From Shinella zoogloeoides (GTDB lineage Bacteria > Pseudomonadota > Alphaproteobacteria > Rhizobiales > Rhizobiaceae): a stretch of DNA of 64,000 nucleotides. The DNA lies in contig NZ_CP131130.1 of the NCBI RefSeq assembly GCF_033705735.1, forward strand, positions 3,112,001-3,176,000, read 5' to 3'. Position numbers and translations under genes: made by a program. Under the pieces are notes generated by a model. The model made no database searches. It was not told where the DNA came from and was given only the letters and a program-made list of their open reading frames with translations. Shown here piece after piece: positions 1 to 14,055 of this stretch (positions are counted from its first letter, which is position 1; every line of letters begins with the position of its first letter).

Positions 1-1156
1 ACGGATCGCTTTTGACCGGCAGGGCCTCGAGGCCCTGCCGTTTTGCATTGGCGATGACCGCGGCCTGCCAGTCGAGATAGCGCGCATAGGCGAAGTGGAG
101 GGCGATGCCGAGCAGCACGTAGAGTGTCCCGAGCAGCGGGTTCTTCCCCGTGACGAACATCAGCACCTGCCCGGCCATCGCGAGGATCGTGCCGAAGATG
201 AAGACGGCAAGCGAATGCCGCCCCACCGCCACCAGCGGATGGGAAAGCGGCAGCGCCGCCCATCCGGTAAGCGCCGGGATCGTCGCCATCAGATAGGCCC
301 CCGCCAGCACATGCAGCAACCGCGTGGCGGAAAGGAAGGTCTTGTCGAAGCCCGTCAGCACCGCCGGCAGGCCGTAGGAGAAGTCGATGAACCACCAGGA
401 CAGCACCACCCAGAGCATCGAGACGGTGAGATAGGCCACAGCAAGCGCCGTCAGCAACGGATGGCGCGGAATGCCCTTCCCCTTCGCGCGCATCATGCCG
501 ACGAAGCCGATGACGAAGAGGAACTGCCAGGACAAGGGGTTGAGGAACCAGTAGCCGTCGTCGAGGAAGTTCGACGGCGCGATCCGCCAGATGCCGGCAC
601 ACAGCCAGATCGTTCCCGACACGGCGAGCAGCAGGCGCGCGCTCTGCCGGTAGAGCCAGAGGAAGCCGGGCAGCATCAGGAAAACGACGGCATACATGGA
701 CAGAATGTTGTTGTAGCCGAACTGGTGGCCGAGCAGCACCATGCTGACGACGCCCTCGTCCGTGCGGTCGACGACGGCGCGCAGGTTGATCTCCGAAAGC
801 AGGTCCGGCCGCGCGAACCACAACGCCCCGCCCGCGAAGATCGCGAAGGTGATGATGCTTGTCATGATATGCGCGATATAGAGCGTCAGCGCCCGCCGCA
901 GGATGCGCAGCGTCAGGGCGAGACGCTCGCCGACCGCAAAGCGCGCGCCATAGGCGAGCGCGACGGACATGCCGGAGATCAGCACGAAGGCTTCCGCGGA
1001 ATCGGAAAAGCCGAAGTTCTTGTGCGTCAGGTGCTCCAGATACTGGCCCGGAACGTGATTGACGAAGATCGTCAGGAGGGCGAGGGCCCGGAAGACATCG
1101 AGGCGCGTGTCGCGTTGCCGCGGCACGACGCCTGTCGGTCCATGTCTGTCTGCCAT
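1..1156 (-). CDS. opgC: OpgC-type glucan succinyltransferase, C-terminus cut by window edge
   Basis: Partial: 385 codons are visible, reading from an ATG at 1156 off the left edge. The N-terminus (MADRHGPTG..., then TRLDVFRALALLTIFVNHVPGQ) has the RDxxR-like start and first helix of the OpgC/MdoC branch of integral-membrane acyltransferases. About ten hydrophobic segments follow. In characterised members this family adds succinyl groups to osmoregulated periplasmic glucans from the cytoplasmic membrane. The start lies 25 bp after the ndvB stop on the same strand, so the two are probably co-transcribed. That makes the cyclic beta-glucan made by NdvB the likely acceptor (inference from position). 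Visible length suggests that little of the C-terminus is missing. Confidence 0.85.
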   Translation of the reverse strand, partial: MADRHGPTGVVPRQRDTRLDVFRALALLTIFVNHVPGQYLEHLTHKNFGFSDSAEAFVLISGMSVALAYGARFAVGERLALTLRILRRALTLYIAHIMTSIITFAIFAGGALWFARPDLLSEINLRAVVDRTDEGVVSMVLLGHQFGYNNILSMYAVVFLMLPGFLWLYRQSARLLLAVSGTIWLCAGIWRIAPSNFLDDGYWFLNPLSWQFLFVIGFVGMMRAKGKGIPRHPLLTALAVAYLTVSMLWVVLSWWFIDFSYGLPAVLTGFDKTFLSATRLLHVLAGAYLMATIPALTGWAALPLSHPLVAVGRHSLAVFIFGTILAMAGQVLMFVTGKNPLLGTLYVLLGIALHFAYARYLDWQAAVIANAKRQGLEALPVKSDP

Positions 1157-1181
1157 GATACTCTGATCCGCGTGGTGCGGA

Positions 1182-4100
1182 TCAGAGCAAATAGCCCTCG
1201 TTTGAAGATTTGATGACAGTGCCGTTCACGGTTGCCTGCCATCCACCGTCCTCGCCGCGATCGACGCGGATCGAAAGCTTCCGTCCGTCGAGCGTGAGGG
1301 TGGCGCTGTAGCCGTTCCATGCCGCCGGAAGCACCGGATCGACGAAGAGACGGCCGCCTTCCTTGCGGACGCCGAGAATACCCTCGACAGCCGCCCGGTA
1401 GAGCCACCCGGCCGAGCCCGTGTACCAGCTCCAGCCGCCCCGCCCGGTGCGCTCGCCGACACCGTAGACGTCGGCCGCCACGACATAGGGCTCGACGCGG
1501 TAGCGTTCGGCCGCCTCCGGATCGAGCGCATGCCTGACCGGGTTGAGGAGATCGAAGCAGGCATAGGCGTCGTCGCCCCTCCCCTGGCGCGCCAGCGCCA
1601 GGACGACCCAGGTCGCCGCATGGGTATACTGGCCGCCGTTTTCGCGCACGCCCGGCGGATAGGCCTTGATGTAGCCCGGATCCTGCGGGGTTTCGGCAAA
1701 GGGCGGCGTGAACAGGCGGATGATGCCGTTTTCCTTGTCGACGAGTTCGGCCATGACGGCGTCCATCGCCTGCCGCGAGCGCGCGGGCTCGCCCTCGCCG
1801 GAGAGCACGCTCCAGCTCTGGGCGATGGAATCGATGCGGCACTCGGCACTTGTCGCCGAGCCCAGCGGCGTCCCGTCGTCGTAATAGCCGCGACGGTAGT
1901 AGCCGCCGTCCCAGCCCGCCGTTTCGAGCGCTTCCTTCAGCCGGCCGAGATGGCCTTCCCAGATTTCGGCGCGGCCGTGATCGCCCCGTTCGCGGGCGAT
2001 CGGCAGGAAGCCGCGCAGGGTGCCGGCGAGCAACCAGCCGAGCCAGACGCTCGTGCCGCGGCCTTCCTCGCCGACGCGGTTCATGCCGTCGTTCCAGTCG
2101 CCGCCGAGGATCAGCGGCAGGCCGTTCTCGCCGGTGCGCCGGAGCGCGAGATCGAGCGCGTGGGCGCAATGGTCATAGAGCGAGGCCTCTTCCGACGAGC
2201 GGTCGGGCTTGAAGAAAGCATCGTGCTGGCCCTCGGCGAGCTGCTGGCCCTCGATGAAGGCGAGCCTTTCCTCGAGCAGCCCGCGGTCGCCGGTCACCCG
2301 GCAATAATACTCCACCGCATGGGCGAGCCAGACGACGTCGTCGGAGATCATCGTGCGCACGCCGGCGCCGGTATCGGGCAGCCACCAGTGCTGCACGTCG
2401 CCTTCGACGAACTGGCGGGCCGCCGCGTTGAGGATCTGCGTGCGGGCCAGCTCCGGGTGATGCATGATGAAGGCGAGCGTATCCTGCAGCTGGTCGCGGA
2501 AGCCATAGGCGCCGCTCGCCTGGTAGAAGGCGGTGCGCGCCATGATGCGGCAACCGAGCGCCTGATAGGGCAGCCAGTCGTTGACCATCCGGTCGAGCGC
2601 CGCATCGGGCGTCTTGACCTGGAGCGTGCCGGTGAAGCGCTCCCAGAAGGAGCGGACCGACGCCATGACCGTATCGAAATCCGCCGCCCGGCTCTTGCCG
2701 GCCAGCGCGCGGGCGCTCTCCGCATCGGCGGTGTCGCCGAGCATGAAGAGGAGCTCGCGCTTCTCGCCGGGCTTCAGCGTGATGTCGACGGCGAGCGCCG
2801 CGCAGGGATCGCCGATGCCGTCGGCACTGCCGGAAAGCGGCTGCCCCGCCGCAACGGCCGAAGGAAGCACGATATCGCCGGTGCGGCCGATGAAATCGCG
2901 CCGCCGCGCCGTGAAGCCCGCCACCGGCGCATTGACGCCGAAGAAGCTGGTCCGGCCGGAGAATTCGAGGCTGTAGGGATTGGTCGCAAGGAGCGCGCCG
3001 CTTTCCTCGTCATGGCTCGTCACGACGAAGGGCGCCGTCTTGGCGGAATTGTTGCCAAGCACCCATTCGACATAGCCGTAGACCGTGAGACTGCGCGCCG
3101 TCTCGCCGGTATTCTTCACGACGAGGCGCGAATATTTCACCGGGTCCTCGGGATCGACCGTCTGGACGAGATCGAGCTCGATGCCGTCCTCCCAACTGCG
3201 GAAGGCCGTGTAGCCGAGGCCGTGCCAGGTCTCGAACTTCACCGTCCGCTTGCGTGAAAGGGCGGCGAAGGGCGTCATCACGGTGTCGCGGTCGCGGTCC
3301 CGCACATAAAAGGCCTCGCCTGGGCGGTTGATGACCGGGTCGTTTGTCCAGGGCGTGAGCTGGAAGTCGCGCGAATTGCGGCTCCAGGTGAAGCCGGCGC
3401 CTTCCGCCGAGACGTGGAAGCCGAATTCGCGGTTGGAGATGACGTTGATCCACGGCTGCGGCGTCGCCTCGCCGCCGCGCAGGCGCACGGCATATTCGCG
3501 CCGGTCGACGTTGAACCCGCCGAAGCCGTTCCAGAAGGAAAGGCCCTCGCCATCGATGGCAACGGGCTCGCCTTCCGGCACCGGAAGCTTCGGCACGATT
3601 GCATCCGCATCCGCCTTTGCCTCCTCCTCGCCGCGCGGCGTCGAGAAGAGCGAGACGGTGCGGGCGATCTGGTCGGAAAGCGTGCCGTTGCGGGCGTGGA
3701 AGACGGCGCGGGCCGTCGCCAGCAGCGCCTGCCAGGTGGAGACCTCCATCAGGTCGCGGCGCACCGTGAAGACATGCTGGCGCACGCCATCCGACTGGCC
3801 GCGCATGCGCAGCGCCTCGCACATCTGGTCGAGCGTGTGCTGCATGTCCTGCGCATAGGAGGCGGCGCGCTCGTTGAGGATCACGAGGTCGGCGGTGACG
3901 CCGCGGTGACGGAGGTATTCCTGCGCGCGCAACGCCCCGCGGGCGACATCGAGGTCGATCTCGTCGTTGATGCGTACGATGAAGATCGGGAAATCACCGG
4001 AAATCGCCAGCGGCCAGAGCGCCGACTGCGCCTTGAGCCCCGTCTCAATCGTGCCGGTATCGGCCCGCAGATGCATGTCCGGATAGGTCAGGTACTTACC

Positions 4101-7100
4101 GAGCATCTGGAAGCTCGCCGCCTCCTGCGAGGTGACGCCGACATGGCGCATATGCACCTGCGAGCGCGTCCAGGCATGGATCATCTCGTGGTTGAAGGCA
4201 TCTGGGTGGCGATAGCGGTCGATGGCGGCATCCACCTCGGCGCGGCTCGGCGCAGCGATGGTCCAGAAGATGACCTTGACCTTCTTGCCGGCCGGAACGC
4301 GCACCACGCGGCGCAGCGCCAGGATCGGATCGAGCGTGAAGCCGTCCGTGCCCGAGAGCTGAGCGCCGGCGTCGAAGGCGGCGGCGGTCGGCAGCGAGCG
4401 CCCGCGGCCGATGAAGCGGCGACGGTCCGTCTCAATCTCTGTGCGGCGCGAGGGGCCGGCATTGTCGACGATGAGATGGGCGATCGCCATGTCCGGCTCG
4501 TTCGGATTGCGCTTCTGGCGCTCCGCGCGGATGACATCGCCGCGCTTGCCGATTTCGGTGCGCACGAACATCTTCGAGAAGAGCGGGTGGGCGTTGTCGG
4601 CGTCGTCCGTCGCGATGACGGGCTCCATATAGGAAGTCACCTCGATGAAGCGGTCTTCCGTGCCGGTGTTGAGCAGGGTCAGGCGACGGCCCTCGGCATC
4701 GTGCTCGGTGGCGACGATGCACTCGACCTCGCTGGTCAGCGTGCCGACGGTCTTGATGAACTCCGCCTTGTCGTCGCCGAACTGGGTCTTCGTCACCTCG
4801 CCCTCGATGCGCCGGGGCTCGGCGGTGGCGGACCACCATTCGTTCGTCCCCATGTCACGCAGGAAGAGGAAGGAGCCCCAGCGGTCTTCCGTCGGGTCGG
4901 GCTTCCAGCGGGTGACGGACTGGCCGTTCCAGCGCGAATAGCCCGCGCCGGTCGCCGTGAGCATGACGGAGTAATGGCCGTTCGACAGGAACACGGTCTC
5001 GCGCTCGCGGGAGATCGGATCCTTGAAGATGCGGATTTCCGGACGCAGCAGGTCGGCCTGCGTGCTGCCGACGGTTTCCGGCTCGCGCTTGGCGTTGATG
5101 ACCGGGATGTCACGCGGCGCCTTTTCCTGCAGCAGCAGTTCGGCGGCCTCGATGACGGGATCCGAATGGAAGCGCTCGCGCAGCACGCCGTTGAAGACGA
5201 CATTGGCGACAGCGGCGATGGACATGCCGTGATGGTGCGCCATGTAGTTCCTCACCACCGCGCAGGTCTTGCCCTCCGGCACGCGCGTCGGGGTGAAGTC
5301 GACGGCGTCATGGAAACCGTAGACGCCGAGCGCGCCGAGCTTGCGCAGGCGCTCGAGATTCTCCAGCGCCGCCTTGGGCGCATATTGCGTGGCGAGGAGC
5401 GACGCGTAGGGCGCGATCACCGCGTTCTGGCCGAGGCCGCGCTTGAGGCCGAGCGTCGGCACGCCGAAATTGGTGTACTGATAGGTCAGCTCGTGGTCGC
5501 GGGCGTTGAAGGCCGCTTCCGAGATGCCCCAGGGCGTGCCGAGGCGGCGGCCGTGGTTCATCTGCTCGACGACGACGAGGTTGTTCGTCTGGTTGAGGAT
5601 GCCGCCCTGACGCTCCTGCATGACGAGCGGCGGCATCAGGTATTCGAACATCGAGCCCGACCAGGAGACGAGCGCGCCGCGCGAGCCGACCGGAACGACC
5701 GGGCGGCCGAGCTTGTACCAGTGCTCGGTCGGCAGGTCGCCCTTGGCGATGGCGAAGAGGCTCGTCAGGCGCGCCTCGGAGGCAAGCAGGTCGTAGCAGG
5801 CCTCGTCCAGCTCGTTCGTCTCGACGCGGTAGCCGATGGAGAGGAGGCGCCGTTCCTGGCGGAAGAGGAAGCCGAAATCCATCGAGAAGGCGATGTCGCG
5901 CGCCCGGTCGCGCAGCACGGCCAGCCGGTCGCGCAGCGCCTCGATGCTGCCGAGGTCGAAGACGCTGTCGGCGATATGCGCCTCGCAGGTCGAGACCAGC
6001 GCGCCCGCCCAGTGCACGACCTCCGCGCTCTGCGGCGACTTGATCTCGTGGTCGAGATTAACGATCAGCTTGTTCACGTCGCGCGCCAGCACCGAAAGGT
6101 TGATGACGCGGATCGAGGCGAATTCGTGCTCGCGCTTGACGGCGGCGAGCGCGTTGTGGAAGCCCTCGATGCGCTCCTCGATGAGGCGACGCAGCGGGCG
6201 CACGGTCTTGCGGTCGTCCGGAAGCTGCTTGAGCGTTTCCGAAAGGATCGCGGCGACGTCGCCGATGCCGTCGAGGCTGCCTTGGAGATGCGCAGACGGG
6301 GCTTCGGCCCATTCGCGGCACATGGAGGAGATGGCGATGAGGTGACCGGCGAGGTTGCCGCTGTCGACCGCCGAGACATAGCGCGGCCCGAGCGTTTCCA
6401 GCGTATTGGTGCGGTACCAGTTGTAGAGGTGGCCGCGGTATTTCGGCATGCCGTCGATGGTGGCGACGGTCTGCTCGAGGCGACGAACCGTCTCCTCGAA
6501 GCTCAGCCAGCCGAAATCGCGCGCCGAGATGACCGAGAGCAGGTAGACGCCGATATTGGTCGGCGAGGTGCGCTCGGCCAGAACCGGCTGCGGTATTTCC
6601 TGGAAGTTGTCCGGCGGCAGGAAATGCTGCTCGGCGGTGACGAAGGTCTCGAAATAGCGCCAGGTGCGTCGCGCGATCTTGCGCAGCTCGGTCGCGACAT
6701 GGTCGGAAACGACGAGCTGGTCCTCCGTCTCCGCCGTCTGGCTAACGGACCAGGCGATCATCGGCGAGAGCATCCAGACGAGCGCGAAGGGAACGCCGAT
6801 GAAAGGCAGGCCCGTCTTGGAGATCATGGCGAGCGCGACGGAGAACACCGCGAGCGCCGGCGCCTGCCACATGGACTTGTAATGGGCGAGGATGCCGCCG
6901 CGCGCGCCGCTGTCGGCCTGCGCGGCCGTGCGCCATTCCAGCATCAGCTTGCCGCTGATGAAGGTGCGGTAGAGCGAGCGCACGATGGCGTCCGCCATCA
7001 GCGCCGCCGAATGGGCGATGAAGACGATGCGCAAGGCGACCTGCGCATTGGCCGCGCGGATATCGGAGAAGACGCGGTGCACATGGGCGCGGGCGACGAT

Positions 7101-9776
7101 GTCGCTGCGGCGCGGCATGATGCCCGAAATGAGCGAGAGCGTCGGCGCGACGAAGAGCAGGAAGATCAGCACGAGCTGCCAGATCAGCGCCTGGCGCGGC
7201 TCCATGTAGTACCAGCCCATGACGGAGGCGACGAGCCAGCCGATGGGAATGAGGCTGCGGCGCAGGTTGTCGTACATCTTCCAGCGGCCGAGCATGGGAA
7301 TGCCGCTCGACGGGCCGAAGAGATAGGGCAGCAGCTGCCAGTCGCCGCGCGCCCAGCGATGCTGGCGCGAGGTCTCGACGCCGTAGCGCGTCGGGAAGTC
7401 CTCGACGAGCTCCACGTCCGTCACCAGCGCGCAGCGCGAGAGCGAACCTTCGAGCAGGTCGTGGCTGAGAACGGCGTTCTCGCCGATCCGCCCCTTCACC
7501 GCCGCCTCGAAGGCGTCGACATGGTAGAGGCCCTTGCCCGTGAAGGTGCCTTCGCCGGCAAGGTCCTGGTAGACGTCGGAAACGGTGAAGACATAGGGGT
7601 CGACGCCGCGGTCGGCCGAGAAGATGCGCTGGAAGGTGGAGGCCTCCTTGCCCGTCGTCAGCGAGGGCGTGACACGCGGCTGGAGGATGGAATAGCCGGC
7701 GACGATCTCGCCCGTCGCCTCGTCGATGACCGGGCGGTTGATCGGGTGGTGCATCTTGCCGACGAGCTTGGTCACGGCATCGCGCATCAGGCGCGTGTCG
7801 GAATCGAGCGTCATGACATATTTGACGTCGGCCGGAACGACATTGGCGCCCGGCAGGAAGGTCGTGTCGCCGTCGCCGCGCAGGAGAAGATTGAGCTCGT
7901 GCAGCTTGCCGCGCTTGCGCTCCCAGCCCATCCACGCCCCTTCGGAAGGGTTGTAGAGGCGGCGGCGGTGCAGGAGATAGAAGCGCGTGCGCCCGTCATA
8001 GGCATAGCGGGCCGAAAGCGTCGCGATCTCGCGCTTGGCATATTCCAGGACGTCGAGATCGGCCGGCGTCTCCTCGCTCTGGCTGTCGGCCCAGTCACTG
8101 ACCAGCGCGAAATAGATCTCGCCGCGCGGATTAGCCAGATAGTGAACTTCCAGGTTGCGCACCAGCTCGTCCACATGGTCGCGCTTGGAGATCAGACAGG
8201 GCACGACGAGCAGCGTGCGCGCATCCTCGGGAATGCCGTCCTTGAACTCGTATCCGACGAGCCGCGAGGGCGTGACGAAGAAGGTGACGAGCGTGTTGAA
8301 GAGACCCGTCGCACCTTCCGAGGCCGGCAGCGCGAAGAGGACGAGCATGATCAGCCATGCGCCGTTCGGAATGTCGAGCTGGTCGAGGAAATAATAGACC
8401 GCGATCATCGCCAGCAGCGTGAGGATGATGTTCGGGCCGGCGATGGCGAGCCAGTCGAGCTTGCGCGTCAGGCGCACGACGCGCTGGACGAGCGAGGGGC
8501 GGTAGCCGATGCGCTTTTCGAGAAGCTTGCGCTTCTTGCCGACGAGGAAGGCGCCGACATTGGCCTCGTAGTCGGGATCGTCCCCATGGGCGGCCGCGTC
8601 TTCGGCCGTCATGGCGATGGCGGTCTCGGTGACCTCCAGTTCCGTCTTGCCGGAGCGGCGGGCGAAACGCTCGATCGTGTTGCGGTACTTGTTGCGCGAG
8701 CCGAAATCGAGGTCGCTGTAGTCCGAACTCTGGCGCAGCGCCTCGTCGAGGCGGCTGACGCTCTCGAACCAGACCGGCCATTCGGTGTCGTCCACCGTGC
8801 GCAGGCTCTTGATGAGCGAGCTCATCGTCACGTTGCCGGAGGACAGGCGGTTGTTCTCCGCGACGATAAGCTCTTCGAGGTCGCTGCCGCGGCTCTCGAT
8901 CCTGCGCTCCAGCCACTGGATGACCGCGCCGGAAGCCTGAAGGCCGTCGCGCAGGCGATAGAGAAGCTGGATGACGAAAGTATTGTCCTCGACGAAGCTC
9001 TCCAGCGAGCCGAGATAGGCGATGCACTTTTCCGGATCGTTGAGGCGGATCAGCTCGTCGGCCACCTCGTTCGCCTTGAAGCGCATCTTGCGCGAGCGCT
9101 CGACGCGGCTGGAAATACGCCGCAGATTCTCGAGCAGCACGAAGCGGATGAAGGAGGGCAGCGCCCAGAGTTCGCCGATCTTCAGCGCATCGAGCTTCTG
9201 GAAGCCCTGCACGAAGGCCGTCAGGCTTTCCACCGACACGCCGCTATGGGTATGGGCGACATAGAGCCAGGCGATGGCCAGCGTGCGGGGAACCGGCCTG
9301 CCGTCGATCTCGATGGTCGGCAGTTGCCGGAAGAAGCGGCGAGGGAAGTCGCGCCGGACCTCCTGGATCGCTTCCTCGATGACGTAGTAATTGTCGAGCA
9401 GCCATTCGGCCGCGGGTGTGATCTGCGCACCGGCCTCCACGTCCCGTGCGGTCGCCTGGTAGACGCGGAAGATCTCCTTCTCGTTCTCCTTGTGCCGCGG
9501 GCGGAACTCGAAGGGCTGGTAGCCGGGCAGGGCCGCCGTCCTGTCGCGCGCAAGCGCTTCGCCGCACTCGGCCAGCTCCTCCAGCGTCAGATAGGTGGCG
9601 CGGATGGAATCGTTGTAGTCGATGTGCTTGGCATCGGCATCACGCGGGGCTTGCGGCGTATTGTGAAGGGGCATGTTTCTGATTCTGGATCCGGCCATGG
9701 TGAGCCAACCGGCGGCGGCCTTGGCGCCGGAGGGTTTGTCGCGGACAGGCTTCGTCTCGGCGCCGCGATCAGCCAT
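1182..9776 (-). CDS. ndvB: Cyclic beta-1,2-glucan synthase NdvB/ChvB
   Basis: 2864 residues, close to the roughly 2830 usual for NdvB/ChvB. It polymerises UDP-glucose into beta-1,2-glucan and cyclises it at the inner membrane; the product acts in osmoadaptation and host interaction. Membrane segments lie near residues 440-500, 842-890, 912-940 and 968-1012. The GT84-type glycosyltransferase region has TLDSDTRLM near 657 and the RxxRW-like HRWARGDWQ near 807. A glycoamylase-like linker follows. The GH94-type phosphorylase region at the C-terminus has the GDWNDGMN acid motif near residue 2559, which sets glucan chain length in this family. The start is uncertain: ATGs at 9776 and 9699 both lack a clear Shine-Dalgarno sequence. 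opgC follows 25 bp downstream. Confidence 0.95.
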   Translation of the reverse strand: MADRGAETKPVRDKPSGAKAAAGWLTMAGSRIRNMPLHNTPQAPRDADAKHIDYNDSIRATYLTLEELAECGEALARDRTAALPGYQPFEFRPRHKENEKEIFRVYQATARDVEAGAQITPAAEWLLDNYYVIEEAIQEVRRDFPRRFFRQLPTIEIDGRPVPRTLAIAWLYVAHTHSGVSVESLTAFVQGFQKLDALKIGELWALPSFIRFVLLENLRRISSRVERSRKMRFKANEVADELIRLNDPEKCIAYLGSLESFVEDNTFVIQLLYRLRDGLQASGAVIQWLERRIESRGSDLEELIVAENNRLSSGNVTMSSLIKSLRTVDDTEWPVWFESVSRLDEALRQSSDYSDLDFGSRNKYRNTIERFARRSGKTELEVTETAIAMTAEDAAAHGDDPDYEANVGAFLVGKKRKLLEKRIGYRPSLVQRVVRLTRKLDWLAIAGPNIILTLLAMIAVYYFLDQLDIPNGAWLIMLVLFALPASEGATGLFNTLVTFFVTPSRLVGYEFKDGIPEDARTLLVVPCLISKRDHVDELVRNLEVHYLANPRGEIYFALVSDWADSQSEETPADLDVLEYAKREIATLSARYAYDGRTRFYLLHRRRLYNPSEGAWMGWERKRGKLHELNLLLRGDGDTTFLPGANVVPADVKYVMTLDSDTRLMRDAVTKLVGKMHHPINRPVIDEATGEIVAGYSILQPRVTPSLTTGKEASTFQRIFSADRGVDPYVFTVSDVYQDLAGEGTFTGKGLYHVDAFEAAVKGRIGENAVLSHDLLEGSLSRCALVTDVELVEDFPTRYGVETSRQHRWARGDWQLLPYLFGPSSGIPMLGRWKMYDNLRRSLIPIGWLVASVMGWYYMEPRQALIWQLVLIFLLFVAPTLSLISGIMPRRSDIVARAHVHRVFSDIRAANAQVALRIVFIAHSAALMADAIVRSLYRTFISGKLMLEWRTAAQADSGARGGILAHYKSMWQAPALAVFSVALAMISKTGLPFIGVPFALVWMLSPMIAWSVSQTAETEDQLVVSDHVATELRKIARRTWRYFETFVTAEQHFLPPDNFQEIPQPVLAERTSPTNIGVYLLSVISARDFGWLSFEETVRRLEQTVATIDGMPKYRGHLYNWYRTNTLETLGPRYVSAVDSGNLAGHLIAISSMCREWAEAPSAHLQGSLDGIGDVAAILSETLKQLPDDRKTVRPLRRLIEERIEGFHNALAAVKREHEFASIRVINLSVLARDVNKLIVNLDHEIKSPQSAEVVHWAGALVSTCEAHIADSVFDLGSIEALRDRLAVLRDRARDIAFSMDFGFLFRQERRLLSIGYRVETNELDEACYDLLASEARLTSLFAIAKGDLPTEHWYKLGRPVVPVGSRGALVSWSGSMFEYLMPPLVMQERQGGILNQTNNLVVVEQMNHGRRLGTPWGISEAAFNARDHELTYQYTNFGVPTLGLKRGLGQNAVIAPYASLLATQYAPKAALENLERLRKLGALGVYGFHDAVDFTPTRVPEGKTCAVVRNYMAHHHGMSIAAVANVVFNGVLRERFHSDPVIEAAELLLQEKAPRDIPVINAKREPETVGSTQADLLRPEIRIFKDPISRERETVFLSNGHYSVMLTATGAGYSRWNGQSVTRWKPDPTEDRWGSFLFLRDMGTNEWWSATAEPRRIEGEVTKTQFGDDKAEFIKTVGTLTSEVECIVATEHDAEGRRLTLLNTGTEDRFIEVTSYMEPVIATDDADNAHPLFSKMFVRTEIGKRGDVIRAERQKRNPNEPDMAIAHLIVDNAGPSRRTEIETDRRRFIGRGRSLPTAAAFDAGAQLSGTDGFTLDPILALRRVVRVPAGKKVKVIFWTIAAPSRAEVDAAIDRYRHPDAFNHEMIHAWTRSQVHMRHVGVTSQEAASFQMLGKYLTYPDMHLRADTGTIETGLKAQSALWPLAISGDFPIFIVRINDEIDLDVARGALRAQEYLRHRGVTADLVILNERAASYAQDMQHTLDQMCEALRMRGQSDGVRQHVFTVRRDLMEVSTWQALLATARAVFHARNGTLSDQIARTVSLFSTPRGEEEAKADADAIVPKLPVPEGEPVAIDGEGLSFWNGFGGFNVDRREYAVRLRGGEATPQPWINVISNREFGFHVSAEGAGFTWSRNSRDFQLTPWTNDPVINRPGEAFYVRDRDRDTVMTPFAALSRKRTVKFETWHGLGYTAFRSWEDGIELDLVQTVDPEDPVKYSRLVVKNTGETARSLTVYGYVEWVLGNNSAKTAPFVVTSHDEESGALLATNPYSLEFSGRTSFFGVNAPVAGFTARRRDFIGRTGDIVLPSAVAAGQPLSGSADGIGDPCAALAVDITLKPGEKRELLFMLGDTADAESARALAGKSRAADFDTVMASVRSFWERFTGTLQVKTPDAALDRMVNDWLPYQALGCRIMARTAFYQASGAYGFRDQLQDTLAFIMHHPELARTQILNAAARQFVEGDVQHWWLPDTGAGVRTMISDDVVWLAHAVEYYCRVTGDRGLLEERLAFIEGQQLAEGQHDAFFKPDRSSEEASLYDHCAHALDLALRRTGENGLPLILGGDWNDGMNRVGEEGRGTSVWLGWLLAGTLRGFLPIARERGDHGRAEIWEGHLGRLKEALETAGWDGGYYRRGYYDDGTPLGSATSAECRIDSIAQSWSVLSGEGEPARSRQAMDAVMAELVDKENGIIRLFTPPFAETPQDPGYIKAYPPGVRENGGQYTHAATWVVLALARQGRGDDAYACFDLLNPVRHALDPEAAERYRVEPYVVAADVYGVGERTGRGGWSWYTGSAGWLYRAAVEGILGVRKEGGRLFVDPVLPAAWNGYSATLTLDGRKLSIRVDRGEDGGWQATVNGTVIKSSNEGYLL

Positions 9777-10247
9777 GACACCGGGCGGCGCCCTCGGGGC
9801 GCTTCACGGATGGAACTGGCTCAGGCGACACGCTGATTGGCATCCTGGCCGCGTGGTGCATGAAAACGGCATTTTTTAGCCGTAAGGACAGAGACTTGCA
9901 ACATGTCAACAGGACCGGATGGCGCAGCATGGACCCTCATCTGCGGTTTTGGTGAATCCCTGCGCCCCTCGTTTGACGCGAGGGAAGACAGGATACTGGC
10001 GAAGCGCAACGCGCAACCGCGCGAAAAGTTCCTGTGGGACATTACAACCGCCCTTTCCGGCAACCTTGGGGCAGTCCGGCTGCAATAGCGCTCGCAACGA
10101 AACGCCGATCCGGGTATTGCCATGAACAACCCCTTGGCGGCTTCTTCCGCCGGGCGTTGAATCGATCTGCGCGAATGAACACATATTGACATAAAGATAT
10201 CTTTATGTGATCTCCAACATACGATTTGTCAGTACCGGAGGGCTCCC
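9777..10247. other. Divergent ndvB/metH intergenic region
   Basis: 471 bp between two divergent genes. The metH side carries the palindromic operator and TTGACA box described separately. On the ndvB side a weak candidate promoter reads TTGCAA (9901-9896), a 16-nt spacer, then CTAAAA (9879-9874) on the minus strand. I found no convincing small gene; short open frames here lack ribosome binding sites and recognisable products. I see no SAM- or SAH-type riboswitch consensus, although this was judged by eye. Confidence 0.5.
10186..10208 (+). promoter_or_regulatory. Perfect 20-bp palindrome overlapping a -35 box upstream of metH
   Basis: ACATAAAGATATCTTTATGT at 10189-10208 is a perfect inverted repeat centred 50 bp upstream of the metH ATG. 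It overlaps a consensus TTGACA (10186-10191). An AT-rich symmetrical site of this form fits an ArsR-type repressor. SahR, the SAH-responsive ArsR-family regulator of methionine-cycle genes in Proteobacteria, is the obvious candidate. That assignment is inference: no sahR gene lies in the window. Confidence 0.75.
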
Positions 10248-14035
<3,788 letters not shown>

Positions 14036-14042
<7 letters not shown>

Positions 14043-14055
14043 GACCTCTCAGGCC
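14036..14055. terminator. Stem-loop spanning both stop codons of metH and yeiH
   Basis: GGCCTGAG (14036-14043), loop ACCT, then CTCAGGCC (14048-14055). The 8-bp perfect stem contains the TGA of metH (14040-14042) and the TGA of the convergent yeiH gene (14051-14049). No U-run follows on either strand, so terminator function is uncertain. Confidence 0.5.

Noticed and set aside
3414..9836. A 2140-codon open frame on the plus strand opposite ndvB
   Set aside because: It is a mirror of ndvB codon bias in GC-rich DNA: the antisense frame lacks stops because ndvB avoids certain codons. The protein is Arg/Glu/Ala-rich with no family features and no ribosome site.
9900..10247. SAM or SAH riboswitch in front of metH
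   Set aside because: No matching consensus by eye; the perfect palindrome on the promoter points to a protein operator.
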